Shown here: positions 48,165-60,070 of the stretch, in pieces | How positions within the stretch are numbered: the stretch's first letter is position 1 | Layout of the letters: each line of letters begins with the position of its first letter | Source: Myrmaecium sp. VS I D KN 1 | Lineage: Eukaryota; Ascomycota; Dothideomycetes; Valsariales; Valsariaceae | DNA: 64,000 nt | Direction: 5' to 3' | NCBI GenBank assembly: GCA_019775845.1 | Contig: JADQAV010000035.1 | Coordinates: forward strand, 1-64,000 | Made by a program: the position numbers and the translations under genes | Notes under the pieces: generated by a model | What the model was told of the DNA's origin: nothing | Database searches by the model: none | What the model saw: the letters and a program-made list of their open reading frames with translations, nothing else

Positions 48165-48633
48165 AAGGGGGGAAAGGGGGAACCTGAAGGATGACAAGGG
48201 GGGCCGAGAGAACCGAGCCGAGGCGAGACGAGACGACGGGACTCGGAGACGAGACGAGCTGGAGACAAGCAGACAACCCCTCGACTCCTTTTCATTTCTC
48301 GACCCGGACGACAGCAATGCCATCCCTGCGTCGATCCTCGACCATCCAACATCCGACCTCGCCAGCTCGAGCGCGACAATCAACGTGCGACGGTCGCAAG
48401 CCATAGCGTCTATTGCCAGGCTGTCCGCACGTCTCGCTCGAGCGACCGTGGTCTGCACCCAAGTGCCCCATCGCTTCCAACGGCCTCTTCGCGTGATCCA
48501 GCATCTCGGCCTCGCAGACAAGCTGGTCCGTCGCCGTTTGAGAATCGTGCAAACGAGGTCGAGGTGGAGATGGCGCCTCCGTGAACCTGGCCGTGAGGAC
48601 GGACGACCAGGACACCGACATGATGCCAGTCAG

Positions 48634-48639
48634 TATAAA
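48634..48639 (+). promoter_or_regulatory. TATA box of the AA9 gene
   Basis: TATAAA stands about 240 bases before the start codon and is followed by a long CT-rich leader, the classic layout of a strongly expressed fungal gene. Confidence 0.6.
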
Positions 48640-48875
48640 GACGGCCGGCTTTCCTCCCCCCTCAGCTTTCTCTTCTCCTCCTCACCACGGTCTCTTCTCC
48701 ATCTTGCGATCTGCTACATTCTTTGGTCCTTTGACCTCATCGTTCTTTACAAAGTATCTGGGATACTTTCTTTCGTTCTTTATCAAAAACCGACCTCCAC
48801 CGCACTCGACGTTGCACGCCGAACCTCCGACAGACTCTCTTCCGTCTCACCATCTCTTCATCAGCTCAATCGATC

Positions 48876-50369
48876 ATGTCTCTTCTCAAGGGTGCCGCTC
48901 TCGTTGCTGGCTTGGCCAGCACCGTTGCCGCTCACGGTCACGTCACTGGTATCGTGGCCGACGGAGTCTACTACATGGGTTACTACCCCTCCTTCCAGTA
49001 CGAGTCCGATCCCCCTGAGGTCGTCGGCTGGAGCACTCCGGAGGACACCGACAACGGTTACATCGCCCCCGACGCCTACCAGAGCTCCGACATCATCTGC
49101 CACAAGGGAGCCACTCCCGGTGCCAAGTCTGCCTCCGTTACCGCTGGCTCGGACGTGAACATCCAGTGGACCGTCCCCTGGCCCGACAGCCACCACGGCC
49201 CTGTCATCGACTACCTCGCCAGATGTACCGACGACGACTGCACGAGCGTCGACAAGACCACCCTGGAGTTCTTCAAGATCGACGAGGGCGGTCTCGTTGA
49301 CGATTCTTCCGTCCCCGGCACATGGGCGTCTGACCAGCTCATCGCGAACAACAACAGCTGGACGGTGACCATCCCCTCGTCCATCGCTCCGGGCAACTAC
49401 GTCCTGCGTCACGAGATCATCGCCCTCCACTCCGCCGAGAACGAGGACGGTGCTCAGAACTACCCCATGTGCATCAACCTCGAGGTTACCGGCAGCGGTA
49501 CCGAGTCTCCCTCTGGCGTTCTTGGAACCGAGCTGTACACCAGCACCGACCCCGGTATCCTCGTCAACATCTACGCCAGCCTCAGCAGCTACACCATCCC
49601 CGGTCCGACCCTCTGGAGCGGTGCCGCCTCCGCCGCCGCTACCGGCGCTGCTTCTGCCGCCACCACTGCCTCCTCTGCTGCTTCCGCCGTCACTTCCGCC
49701 GCCGCCGTTTCCACCCCTGTGGCTACCACTGCGGCTGCTTCCTCCCAGGCTGTCTCCTCCGCCGCTGCCTACACTCCCGCTGCTTCCTCTGCTGCGGCTG
49801 CTTCTTCCCCCGCTACTTCCGCTCCCGCCGTCAGCTCTCCCGCTGCCGTCGCCTCCTCCGCCGCCGCTGTCGCCGTGAGCCCCAGCTCTTCCGCCAAGGC
49901 CAGCTCTTCCGCCAAGGCTTGCAAGGCTAAGTCCTCCAAGGCCGCCACTGCCACTAGCGCCGCGGTTGCTGGCAGCACCTCCAGCTCTGCCGCCGCGGTT
50001 GCTGCGGCTGCTACCCCCTCTGCCTCCTCCGCCTCCTCTGGCTCTTCTGCCTCCACTGGCTCTACCAGCTCTACCGGCTCTACCGGCTCTACCGGTTCTA
50101 CCGGCTCTACTGGCTCCTCGAGCTCCTCGAGCTCCTCCGGCTCCACTGGCTCCTCGAGCTCTTCCGGTTCCTCCGCCTCCTCCGGCTCCACCACCACCTC
50201 GTCCAGCACCTCCACCAGCTCCACCCCGGCCATGCCCTCCGGCGAGACGACCGCCGACCTGATCGAGTGGCTCGACTGGCTCAAGACCTACTTCTCCAGC
50301 TCCTCCAGCAGCTCGAGCAAGCGCAGCATCAAGGTGCACCCTCGTGACTTTGCTCGTCGTCTTGCCTAA
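48876..50369 (+). CDS. Secreted AA9 lytic polysaccharide monooxygenase with long Ser/Ala/Thr-rich tail
   Basis: A single uninterrupted frame of 497 residues. A signal peptide (1-19, ending STVAA) would be cut to leave His20 as the first residue, as the copper site needs. Copper ligands are His20, His106 (in [11 protein letters not shown]) and the axial Tyr196 (in QNYPMC). Second-sphere His185 and Gln194 keep the AA9 spacing, and cysteine pairs Cys75/Cys200 and Cys117/Cys122 fit the fold. These enzymes cut cellulose or related glucans by copper-dependent oxidation outside the cell. Residues from about 250 to 460 are a Ser/Ala/Thr/Pro-rich linker, likely O-glycosylated. No cellulose-binding CBM1 follows. 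The end is a short segment ([16 protein letters not shown]), a Ser run and a basic tail after a KR dipeptide. Strong C-ending codon preference suggests high expression. Confidence 0.95.
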   Translation: MSLLKGAALVAGLASTVAAHGHVTGIVADGVYYMGYYPSFQYESDPPEVVGWSTPEDTDNGYIAPDAYQSSDIICHKGATPGAKSASVTAGSDVNIQWTVPWPDSHHGPVIDYLARCTDDDCTSVDKTTLEFFKIDEGGLVDDSSVPGTWASDQLIANNNSWTVTIPSSIAPGNYVLRHEIIALHSAENEDGAQNYPMCINLEVTGSGTESPSGVLGTELYTSTDPGILVNIYASLSSYTIPGPTLWSGAASAAATGAASAATTASSAASAVTSAAAVSTPVATTAAASSQAVSSAAAYTPAASSAAAASSPATSAPAVSSPAAVASSAAAVAVSPSSSAKASSSAKACKAKSSKAATATSAAVAGSTSSSAAAVAAAATPSASSASSGSSASTGSTSSTGSTGSTGSTGSTGSSSSSSSSGSTGSSSSSGSSASSGSTTTSSSTSTSSTPAMPSGETTADLIEWLDWLKTYFSSSSSSSSKRSIKVHPRDFARRLA

Positions 50370-51392
50370 AGAATCATTCAAGAGCAGCGATGATCTGATG
50401 ATGGAAGAGACACGGCTCCCCCTCATCCCGCTTTTCCTCCCTTCTTTTCTTCTTCTTCTCTTCCGATTTGATCTTCAGTCGGTTGAGTGACACCGTTTCG
50501 TTTCTTCGTGTTGTATATATAGAATTAGTTTTATTGGACCGTGGTTTTTGTGGTGTGCGTTTGCTCCTACCTCTGCCATGTTGACGGTGTTAGTGCAAAT
50601 TTATTCTGAGTTTTGAGTTACTTCTGCGATTTGTTGGAATTTGATGTTTGTGACTGCTTCCTCTCGCTCTTTCTCTCTGCCTCTTAAGAAGGGAAAACTG
50701 AAGCTTGACAATCTTGCATTTTGATGTAAATGATCGCTTTGCCAGAAGAGATGTAAGAATTAGCGGTGAAACAACATCAGTCGACTCATCAGATGTTGTG
50801 TTAGAGAAGTATCACTGTTCTTCGTAGTCCCCATCTCCATCTCTTTAGAACTTTTGACAGTACTGCAGGTGCAGCATGCTTTCATCAGAATACTAGATTT
50901 ACGGCTGTACCTTTCAGAGAATAATATACTTAAAAGAAAAAATGATCTTTATGTGAAGAAATGTTCATGACAAGATTCAGTATATACCTTCACCATGTCC
51001 TGACATTCTGTCTGTTGCCATTAGCGGCTTAATAGAACGAGGAATAAGATCATGAGCTTGGGAATAGACAGATGCGAATTCACGAGGGAAGTGAAGCCCG
51101 CAGTGTTCAGAAAGCGATGTCCCTCCTTCCTTGCAGCCTGAGGACCGCCGAACGCTAAGTGCTCAGGTCCGTGCACGGCCCTATTTCGAATACCAACTCC
51201 GCGTGCAAGTCGAACTTCACACCTACCGTATCACAGTATCTACCTACCTTACCATCAACGTCCCTGCTCCGACCTCCATTCGCCTTCTAATACATCCACA
51301 GCCGCGCGCACCGTCCGTCCTAGAAGCCTGCGATACAGATACCCTTGGTTGATTACGGTGACGGGCACATCCAGTGCGCAGCAGTAGCCAGG
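50370..51392. other. 3' flank of the AA9 gene and Cus1 promoter
   Basis: No gene is seen. The AA9 side is T-rich and contains TGTATATA at 50512-50519, 143 bases after the stop codon, which matches the sequence predicted for the PUF protein of this window. AATAATATACTTAAAAG near 50,920 is AT-rich. The right end, about 51,130-51,390, is the leader and promoter of the next gene. Confidence 0.65.
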
Positions 51393-53204
51393 ATGGCGAA
51401 GGTCAGCAGCAAGAACACGGCGGCCAAGATGGCGTACCGTCGCGCGCAGGCGAAGAAGAAGAAGGCTCAGGTAGATTGCACCAGGCTCACCATACCCATC
51501 CACACTTCGCGCTAATGCTTGACGCAGGGTGAGAATGGAACGACCCCCGCTGCCTCCGTTGAAGGTACACCCGCGCCTGACACGAACAAGCCCGCCTCGG
51601 ATGACACGGCGATGGAGGTTGACTCCGTGAAGCCCGCGTCGACCACCGACGACGCCGACGATGTTCGCGTGGCCATCGATGAGCAGGCGAGGGAGCTGTA
51701 CGGTGGCGTTTTCTCGCGCTTCCTGCTTAACGACGAAGGGCAGCCGACGCAGCAGGACGGTCTGGACAAGCCGGAGGTGCGGTTTGAAGAGGATGACGAC
51801 GGTATCCAGGACGAGGAGGAAGAGGCGGCGACGGTGAAGAAGCTCTCGAAGAAGCAGCGCAAGATGGCGAACAAGCTGTCCGTCGCGGAGCTCAAGGCGT
51901 TGGTCTCCAAGCCGGAGATGGTCGAGTGGACGGATGTTGACTCGCCAGATCCGCGTCTGCTCGTCTCGATCAAGTCGCAGCGGAACGTCGTGCCGGTGCC
52001 GGGTCATTGGTCCCTCAAGCGCGAGTACCTCTCCTCGAAACGGGGAATCGAGAAGCCGCCGTTTGCGCTGCCGAAGTTCATCGTCGATACGGGGATCACC
52101 GAGATGCGGGATGCGATCTTGGAGAAGCAGGACCAGCAGACGCTCCGACAGAAACAGAGAGAGCGGGTGCAGGGAAAGCTGGGCAAGCTCGACATTGACT
52201 ACCAGAAACTTTACGAGGCGTTCTTCCGATTTCAGACCAAGCCTGAGCTAACGCGATATGGAGAGGTTTACTACGAAGGAAAGGAGAATGAAGCGAAGCT
52301 GAAAGGTCGTAAACCTGGACAGCTCAGCGACGAGTTGAAAGAAGCACTTGGTATGCCTCCAGGCTTCCCGCCACCGTGGCTTCTGAACATGCAGCGCTTC
52401 GGTCCCCCACCTTCCTATCCTGCCCTAAAGATCCCCGGTCTAAACGCACCCATTCCTCCTGGTGCCCAATGGGGCTTCCAGGCTGGTGGCTGGGGCAAGC
52501 CTCCCGTCGACGAGCAGAACAGACCCCTCTATGGGGGCGATGTCTTCGGTGTTGTGCAGCCAACCGCTCAGCATCAGCCGGTAGGCGAGCCTGTAGAGAA
52601 GTCGCTTTGGGGTGAACTGGCGCCACCTGAAGAAGTGGAAGAGGAGGAGGAGGAAGAAGAGGAAGATGAGGAAGAGGAGGATGAGGAGATGCAGGACGGC
52701 TCAGCAGTTTCCAGTGGTCTGGAGACGCCTAGTGGTTATGCTTCGACGGTACCTGCATCGGAATACGGTGGGATCGAAAGCGTATCCGGACCGATTGATG
52801 TTCGGAAGCAGAAGAGATCAGGCACAGAGACCGAAGAGCCGACCGAGCGTCGCAGTGCAGGTACAGTTTTGCGTGAGAAGAACATCCGTTCACAAGGTTT
52901 CTTCGGTGGCGAGCGTGCGTATGATATCAGTGGTGCGCAGAACCAGAATCTGCCCGTGCTCGGTCAAGAAGAAAAGAAGCGGAAGAGGCAGATGGGCGAT
53001 GTGGATGTGTCCGTGGATGTGGATCAGCTGGTGGCGGAGGGCAAGTTGACTAAAGAAGAGCTGCAGAAACAGTACGAGTCCAGCCGGAAGGAGCAGGCGA
53101 ATCCATGGGGTAGTACGATCGATCAAGAGGATCTTAGTGAGATGATCGCCAGTGAAAGCAGGAAGAGGCTCAAGAAGGATGAAGAAAGACGGGCGAGACG
53201 CTAA
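51393..53204 (+). CDS. CUS1: Splicing factor 3b subunit 2 (SF3b145/Cus1)
   Basis: Exons 51393-51470 and 51528-53204 give 584 residues. The 57-nt intron has GTAGAT, a GCTAAT branch site and CAG. The first exon encodes a basic start (MAKVSSKNTAAKMAYRRAQ). The SF3B2 core is clear: VEWTDVDSPDPRLLV from about 158, VPVPGHWSLKREYLSSKRGIEK, then the PSP domain (GMPPGFPPPWLLNMQRFGPPPSYP ... PPGAQWGFQAGGWGKPP) near 290-350. A Glu/Asp-rich run follows at about 396-415. The protein is part of the U2 snRNP SF3b complex and contacts SF3B4/Hsh49 and the pre-mRNA near the branch site. Confidence 0.95.
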
Positions 53205-54066
53205 GAGAGCTACAAGAGGCAAACCCGTGTAAATCGGGACGTTACTTATACGACGGACTGGATACTTCTCGAAATCATCAGTAGGCCCGGACTTGAATAT
53301 ATGGTCGGGATGGGGGTGTTTAGGGCGTAAAATAAAGGACAATAGGACTTTGGCACGGTGTCAGGACAGTATCAAGCAAGAAGCATTATAATTCTACGCG
53401 CGAGGAATACCCCCGAAGAGAAGACAGACGAAATGAGCTGGGTAGCCGCCCCCCCATATCACGTTGAGGATGGGAAGAATGAATGGATAAAGACTTGCAC
53501 AGACAGACTACATGGCAGTATGGATGGACATCGGATAGCTGCAGAACAGGGCGAGCTTGGGCCAGGCTGCATTCATTCGTTGAGCAGGCCAGCCGCTTCT
53601 TTCAAGATCGTCGAGCCGTTCGAACACCGCCGCGCCGCCACTCACTCACTCACTTCGCATCGTCGTCGTTCGCCCAGAGATTCAACCGTAAGGAAACACT
53701 TCGACGCAAACACGTTCTGCATCAAGCTCGCTTTGCATCTCAGCATCTTCGTCTCATCGTGCATACACACACAAGGAAAGCGTTAGAAGCCATCCAAGTT
53801 CCGTGATACCGGCGGCTCTGCGGTCCACCTTTCACTCTGCACCACAGGGCAGCAGAACTGACCCCCATCGCCGTGCCGTCACGTGACCCCCTCCAACGCT
53901 GGCTGGTCGCGTTGCTCCTCGACCGAAAAAAACACCACGACACTGACAACATCACCACCACCCGACCACCTGTTCCCGTTGACGAACAACGCCTGCAACC
54001 ACCTGCGCGCCTCTGTACGAGGTGCTTTTGCTTTAGTGTAGCCTTTGAACCGCCAGAGCTCGCGAG
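53205..54066. other. Intergenic between Cus1 and the RS-rich gene
   Basis: No gene is seen. The left part, with AATATATGG and AATAAAGG near 53,298-53,335, suits the Cus1 3' end. The right part is a mixed-composition promoter. Confidence 0.7.
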
Positions 54067-56071
54067 ATGGATCGCGATAGAGATCGCAGGTGTGTACTGG
54101 CCTCCCTGTGCTATAGCATGTTACTTCCTGCGTCAACTTTGCTGGCCATAGCACGTCTGCGCGTTTGTGCTGTTGCTCTTAGACTGTGCCATGTCGCAAA
54201 AGTCGACGACAGTTCGTGATCTGATGTGTCTCATGCTGACGTCTCGCTGCAGGACCGACGATACCTTTTCCTACCGACCCGCCCGCTCCCCACCGCCACG
54301 ACGCCGCTCACCTCTCCGCGGCGGCGATAGCTACCGGTCCACGCGGTCCCCGCCCCGCCGTCCGATCCCCGACAGCTATGTCCCCGGCGCCGTTCGAGGG
54401 GCCCGCCCTCGCAGCCGTTCTCCGCCGCCGTACCGCCGCCGTTCGCGCAGTCCGATTCGCTCATCGTTTATAACGGGTGCATCTGAGAGCTGGCGGAGGC
54501 GGTCGCCTCCTCGTCGTGGATATTCTCCGCGTCGGGAGAGTTCATACAGAGGCGACGTGCGTGGACGCTCGCCACGCCGCGAGGGATACAATCCCCCATA
54601 TGGGGCTCGCTCGCCGGTGAGGTCCGTTCGGGGCAGATCTCCGCTGCCTCGACGCGAGCCGTCGCCTGCGAGGAGCCGTGGATACCGGTCACCTCCGCCC
54701 GTTAAGCGGGAGCGATACGGATCCCCGGCCGGTCTTCGCAAGGCGAGTCGATACGCCGAGCCCTTGGAACCGGGTTCGCGGCGACACAGGTACGGCTTTT
54801 TCGACAACGTGTTTACGGGGGCCAATGCTGTGGCCCTCGGCGAGTTCACACCTGCTGACAGTCTAAGTCCCCGACGCGCTTATTCCCCTCGCACTGCCTA
54901 TCGTCATCGTACCCCGTCGTCGGAGCGGGTCAATCCTCTGGCTGTCCACGACTGGCGTCGTCGCTCGCCGGTACCGGTTTCTGGCGAAGCTTCTGGTCGC
55001 GAGTCCGTTGCGACGTCCAGACGTTCGTCACCGCCTCCGGTTCATCCGAGCCGGGCTGCACAAATAGTAGAGGAGAGGCCACCGAGGCCAGCTGCTGCGG
55101 AGCCCTTTTCGCCTCGACCCCGTTCTCCATACCGTGCTCGATCACCTGAGCGCCGTGACCGGGAGAGGCAGAGGGATCGTGAGCTTGACCGCGGGAGGGA
55201 CCGTGAGCGGGAAAGAGATCTTGAGCGCGAGGAGCCGAGGGATTACGATCGTGATCGTGATTTTGACCGCGAAAAACAACAGGAAGACTATCCGCGCGAG
55301 CGTTCTCCGGTCAGGCGACCTGATACCCCCCCTCGACAGCAAGAACCACGCGAGCGAGAGTACTCAAATGGAGCGCCTCCCACGGGGCCCGCTGCAACGC
55401 GGAACGGCGAGTTTGCTAGAGCTCCGCCGACAGGACCATCCTCCTCTCGGAACTTTCCTCCACCTGGACCAGCAGTCTCAGCACACAACCGTCCACCACC
55501 AATCCCCTCCGGTCCCTCGCGCGGTGGCCGCGGTAGTCGTGGCTACATGGGCGATTATTCTCGTGACTACAGCCACAGCCCCTACCAGCGCCGCGGCTCC
55601 AGCAGCGGCTGGCACTCGCCCGCCGTCGGCCGCGGCGGTCCGTACGGCGGTCCACCCACCGGCCCTCGCGGGGGCGGTCCCCCGCCCCACGGCCCGAGTT
55701 CCCATTACAACGGCGGCGCCTTCGCCCCGGCGAACGTCCCGTTCCGGGGGTCGAACAACAGCACGAGCACGACGTACCCGCGCACGCAGCGGTTCCGGGA
55801 CCACCTGGCGGACGTGCCGGCGGTGGTGCCGGGCGGGCAGCGGGCGGCGGCGGCGGACGTGGTGGACATGGCCAAGCTGCACCGGCTCGAGGAGGAGGCG
55901 GGCAAGCTGCGGGAGCTGATCGCGGAGAAGGAGGCGCGGAAGCGCCGGGACCTGCGCGCGTGGGAGGCGTACCGGCGTGAGAGCGAGAACGCGACGTTGC
56001 GGGCGGATTTGGCGGAGGAGACGCTGAGGGGGTTTAGTGGGGAGGGGGATGTGGGTGGTGCGGCGTTTTAA
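54067..56071 (+). CDS. Arg/Ser-rich protein of unknown exact role, probably RNA-related
   Basis: Exons 54067-54089 and 54253-56071 give up to 613 residues. The first exon encodes MDRDRDR. The join across the 163-nt intron continues RTDDTFSYRPARSPPPRRRSP. The N-terminal half is full of RSP, RSRSPPP and SPRR words, a middle part is an Arg/Asp/Glu-rich alternating stretch (RDRERERDLERE), then Gly/Pro-rich sequence, and a C-terminal coiled coil (VVDMAKLHRLEEEAGKL...). RS-rich proteins mostly act in splicing or mRNA handling in the nucleus, and there is no RRM or other catalytic domain. A 72-nt stop-free segment, 54790-54861, reads unlike the rest (YGFFDNVFTGANAVALGEF) and may be a further intron. 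Removing it keeps frame and restores an RS-like run. Confidence 0.75.
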
Positions 56072-56740
56072 GAAGGTTTCGAGGGCTTGCCGGCGCCTTT
56101 TTTTTTCTTTCCTTTTGAGTGAGGAATTATCGGGTTGGAGAATGATCGATTGAGGGTTGCTTTTCTTCCCCCATCCCCTCCCGATCCTGCCCTCCCTCCT
56201 CCTCCTCTATCTTACTTTTGTGCATGTAACATCATCTGCTCTTCCCTCTATATGGGATTCTTTTCTTCTTCTTTTTTCTCCTTCTTCCTTTTCTTTTCTT
56301 TTCTTTTATCTCGGGCATGCGGCATCGGCATATAGCGGCCGTTCGGCGTAGCGTAGTATATCGACTGTAGGGTATATCAGGAAATTCAAAATAGCCTAAG
56401 ACTCTATTACTTGTTTTGTGTGTCTTGCTTGCGGCTGTGGAGTGACTGTAGTTTTTCCGTCTGGTACTTGGCGGAGTGGATCTCGTTTGCATGTGAATGA
56501 TAGAAAGAATATATAGAGCAAGGCTGGCTGTTGTTAGGCGCCAAGCGGGACCGGGGAAGTTGTGGTGCGAGCGTCTTTACCTTGTTTTACGCGCCGCGCG
56601 CGTTGTACCTACACCTAGTACCTACCATACTAGTACCAACCGTAAGTCCCCCGCGTTGACTCCCCCGTCGACCAATCACTCACGCAGTACGGTCACCTAA
56701 AACCCAGGTAAACAGAGGGAGAAAGAGAGAGAAAAGGGAC
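56072..56740. other. Intergenic between the RS-rich and gamma-tubulin complex genes
   Basis: No gene is seen. A CT- and TTTTC-rich stretch at 56,160-56,310 follows the RS-rich stop codon. Promoter-type sequence with CCTACACCTAGTACCTACC words lies near 56,607-56,640, before the next start. Confidence 0.7.
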
Positions 56741-59700
56741 ATGTCAGCCCGAGATCTGAGGCACTCGCGCGCCGCCTCCTCCGCCGCCGGCGCCGCGGGC
56801 AAGTCCTCCGCGCCCACGACCTCCTTCTCAACCACGACCCATGCCTCCGCCCAGCGTTCCCGCGCCCAGCACCACCCGTCCGCCTCGTCCGCCTCGTTCC
56901 CCTCTGCTACCGCCGCCGCCATGGACGACTTACGCCCGGCAAGCAGCGCCGCCCACGCGCGCAAACAGTCTGCGAGCGCGAGCTCGCATTACCACCACAA
57001 CCATCTCAATAGCAGCGGTAACACCGGCACCACGGCTGCTGCTGCGGCCACCGAACGGGAACGCAGGACGGAGAGACGGCATCAGCTTGCTGCGCGGGAG
57101 ACGGTGGTGACAAGGACAACGGCGCGGAGTCCGTTGAAGAGCGGCGCGATGGAGGGTAGGGCGAACGCGCGACGGAGTCGGGAGGAGAAGGCGGAGAGGA
57201 TGGCGGGGGAGCGGGCGGCGGCGGCGGGCAGGCAACAGCAGCAGCAGCTGCAGAAGGGGGTGGAGGAGGTGAAGGGTATGTTTTATGATTTCTTGTTCTA
57301 TCTTTTCGTTCACTTTTCTTCTGTTCGAATGTTTGAGAGCGTGGGTTGAGCGTTGCATTGTGGGAGCTTATGGCTAACGATGGACTGTGCGATCCCCCTT
57401 CCTTCCAGCAACACCATGGACACCACAGGCGACATTGATACCCCACACCACCGCGCCGCTCGCCACGCGCATCTCGATCCCGCCGCTGGCCTCGACGGCC
57501 CCGCGCGCGCTGGAGCCCACCCCGCTCGCCCAGCTCTCCCTGGACGCGCAGGAAGCCGCCATCATCGAGGACCTGCTGTACGTGTTCATGGGCTTCGAAG
57601 GGCAGTACATCCGCTACGCCGAGACGTACAACCCGGCCGAGGAGAAGGAGCGGCTGGTGGGCCCGTGCTTTCGCATCCTGCCCGGCCTCGACCCGAGCCT
57701 GCGCGACCTGACAACGTCGATGCTGCGCATGGCGACGCACTATGTGGGTGTGGAGGCGTTCGTGGAGGTGCAGAGCCGCGAGGAGTATGGGGCGGTGAAC
57801 CACGCGTTGTGTGCGGCGATTAGACGGCTGCTTAAGGATTACTTGATCTTGCTGGCGCAGCTGGAACATCAGATGTTGACGAATCCGACTTTCACGCTGC
57901 ACCTGTTGAATCTGCATACGAAGCAGACCGGCCATATGCTGCTGCAGCTGTACACGATGGGTATTGAGCTGCTGAAGGCGAATGGGATTCTGGAGGATGA
58001 GCAGGATGATGACGATGAGGACGACTCGGACTCGAATGACTTGGAGGACATTCTGGAATCGCTCCGCGAGGGGGGCAACCTCGGCCAGGGCTCCCTGCCG
58101 GGGAAGAAGATCTGCAAAGGCGGCAGCGTGCTCGGGCTGATCACGCGGCGGCTGGCGTCGATGTCGGGCGACCCGGCGGCGCGGACGCTGCTGACGACGC
58201 TGCTGCGGGAGGCGAGCCGGCCGTACATGGTCATGCTGAACGAGTGGCTGCACCAGGGCGCGATCCGGGACCCGCACGGGGAGTTCCTGATCAAGGAGCA
58301 GCAGAGCATCAAGCGCGAGAAGCTCGACCAGGACTACACGGACGAGTACTGGGAGAAGCGGTACACGCTCCGGGAGGCGCTGGTGCCGCCGCAGCTGGAC
58401 GGGTTGAAGGACAAGGTGTTGCTGGCGGGCAAGTACCTCAACGTCGTGCGCGAGTGCGGCGGCGTGGACGTGAGCCGGCAGCGCGGCTGGGGCGCGGACC
58501 TGCCCCGGACCTTCGACGACCCCCGGTTCCTCGAGAACGTGAACGCGGCGTACGCGCACGCGAACGCGTCGCTGCTGTCGCTGCTGCTGACGACGCACGC
58601 CCTCCCCGCCCGGCTGCGCAGCCTGAAGCACTACTTCTTCCTCGACCGGTCCGACTTCTTCACGTACTTCCTCGAGCTGGGCGCGTCGGAGCTGAAGAAG
58701 CCGGCGCGGGCGGTGAACGTGGGCAAGCTGCAGAGCCTGCTGGACATCGTGCTGCGGCAGCCGGGCAGCGCGGCCGCCGAGGACCCGTACAAGGAGGACG
58801 TCAAGGTTCAGATGAACGAGATCGGCCTGACGAACTGGCTGATGAAGATCGTGAGCGTGCAGGGGATGGAGCAGGACGCGGCGAGCGGCGCGGCGGGCGG
58901 CGGGGTGGCCAGCTTCCTGACGCCGGCGGCCGGTGCGGCGGCGGCGAGTGGGGCGGCGCCGCCCATCACGGACGACAAGGACATCATCGGCTTCGACGCC
59001 TTGGTTCTTGATTACAGCATGCCGTTCCCCTTGTCCTTGGTCGTGAGCCGGGTCACGCTCACGCGCTACCAGCTGCTGTTTCGCTACCTGCTCAGCCTCA
59101 AGCACCTCGAGACCCTGCTGACGAATAGCTGGCTGGAGCACAGCAAGGCGGGCATGTGGAAGCGGCGGAGCCGGGATGGACGGGTGGAGAGCTGGAAGCG
59201 GCGGGCGTACACCCTTCGTGCCCGCATGCTCATCTTCGTTCAGCAGATGCTGTATTATTGCACTGCGGAGGTCATTGAGCCGAATTGGGTTGGGCTGATG
59301 GAGAGGCTGGGCGATGGAGGCGTGTTGGCTACGACGGCGGCGGGAGGGTCGGCTGGTGGAAGCGGAGGTGGAAGTAGTGGTAATAGCAGGCCAACGACCG
59401 CGGGTGTGAGTCGACCAGGCACGAGCGCCGGGGCCGGGATGTCGACGAGCTTCTCAGCGGCGGCGGCGGCAGCAGAAGATGGTGAAGGTCCGACCGCCGC
59501 CGGCGGGGTGGGCGAGCCGCCGAAGCGGACGGTGGACGAGCTGATGCAGGACCACGTCGACTTCCTGGCGACCTGCCTGAAAGAATGCATGTTGACGAAC
59601 GGGAAGTTATTACGAGTACGTCTTCTCCCCATCCCCATCCCCATCCCCGTCCCTTATCCTCCATCCCCTAACACCCCAAAAACAAACAGATCAACTCCAA

Positions 59701-60070
59701 AATCCTCGCAACCTGCACCATGTTCGCCAACTACACCACCTCGCTGTCGCGCTACCTCGTCGCCGCCGACCCATCCCTGGGGGGGTCCTCCTCCACATCC
59801 CCCCCTTCCTCCTCCCTTTCCACCTCTTCCACCTCCCCTTTAGCAGCACCCATTGACCCCGCCCGCCTCGACAAAATGATGGACGTCCTCCGCCGCTACG
59901 AGGAGAACTTCGCCCGCCACCTGAAGATCCTCCTCGACACCCTGAATTACCTGGCCGCCACCGAGACGGTCGTTTTTCTGTCGTTGTGCGCGCGGCTGAG
60001 TACGGCGGCGGGGAGTGGTGGGGGTGGTGGTGCTGGTGCGGGGCCTGGTGGCGGGGGCGCGGATCTATGA
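56741..60070 (+). CDS. Gamma-tubulin complex component, probably GCP2 (Spc97/Alp4)
   Basis: Exons 56741-57275, 57409-59615 and 59690-60070 give about 1040 residues. The introns are 133 and 74 nt. After about 215 low-complexity residues (Ala/Ser/Thr, Gln run) the GCP fold begins with LSLDAQEAAIIEDLLYVFMGFEGQYIRY. MSGDPAARTLLTTLLREASRPYMVMLNEWLHQG belongs to the first GRIP-type domain. A second domain from about 550 (KHYFFLDRSDFFTYFLELG, MPFPLSLVVSRVTLTRYQLLFRYL) binds gamma-tubulin in the family. The EDLLYVFMGFEGQYI start favours GCP2 over GCP3. The complex nucleates microtubules at spindle pole bodies. Gly/Ala/Ser-rich inserts near the C terminus and a Ser/Thr insert in the last exon are unusual but in frame. 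Confidence 0.88.

Larger units (their letters stand above)
45444..48875. other. Gene-free stretch between the cyclase and AA9 genes
   Basis: About 3.4 kb with no protein family on either strand. It contains a degenerate GACAGA/GATAGA purine-rich tract (45,778-45,905), a TTTGATGTTTGATG-like tract near 46,010-46,100, an inverted-repeat AT-rich element (46,809-47,086) and a second AT-rich patch near 47,440-47,550. The last 800 bases are the promoter and leader of the AA9 gene. Confidence 0.6.

Noticed and set aside
48861-50426. A 521-codon open frame on the minus strand opposite the AA9 gene, rich in Gly and Arg
   Set aside because: It is a mirror effect of the C-ending codon preference and the Ser/Ala linker on the plus strand. 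The plus-strand protein has a complete family signature, the minus one has none.
57006-59141. A 711-codon open frame on the minus strand opposite the gamma-tubulin complex gene
   Set aside because: It is Arg/Gln/Leu-rich low complexity caused by GC-rich coding on the other strand. No family likeness, and the plus strand encodes a clear GCP protein.
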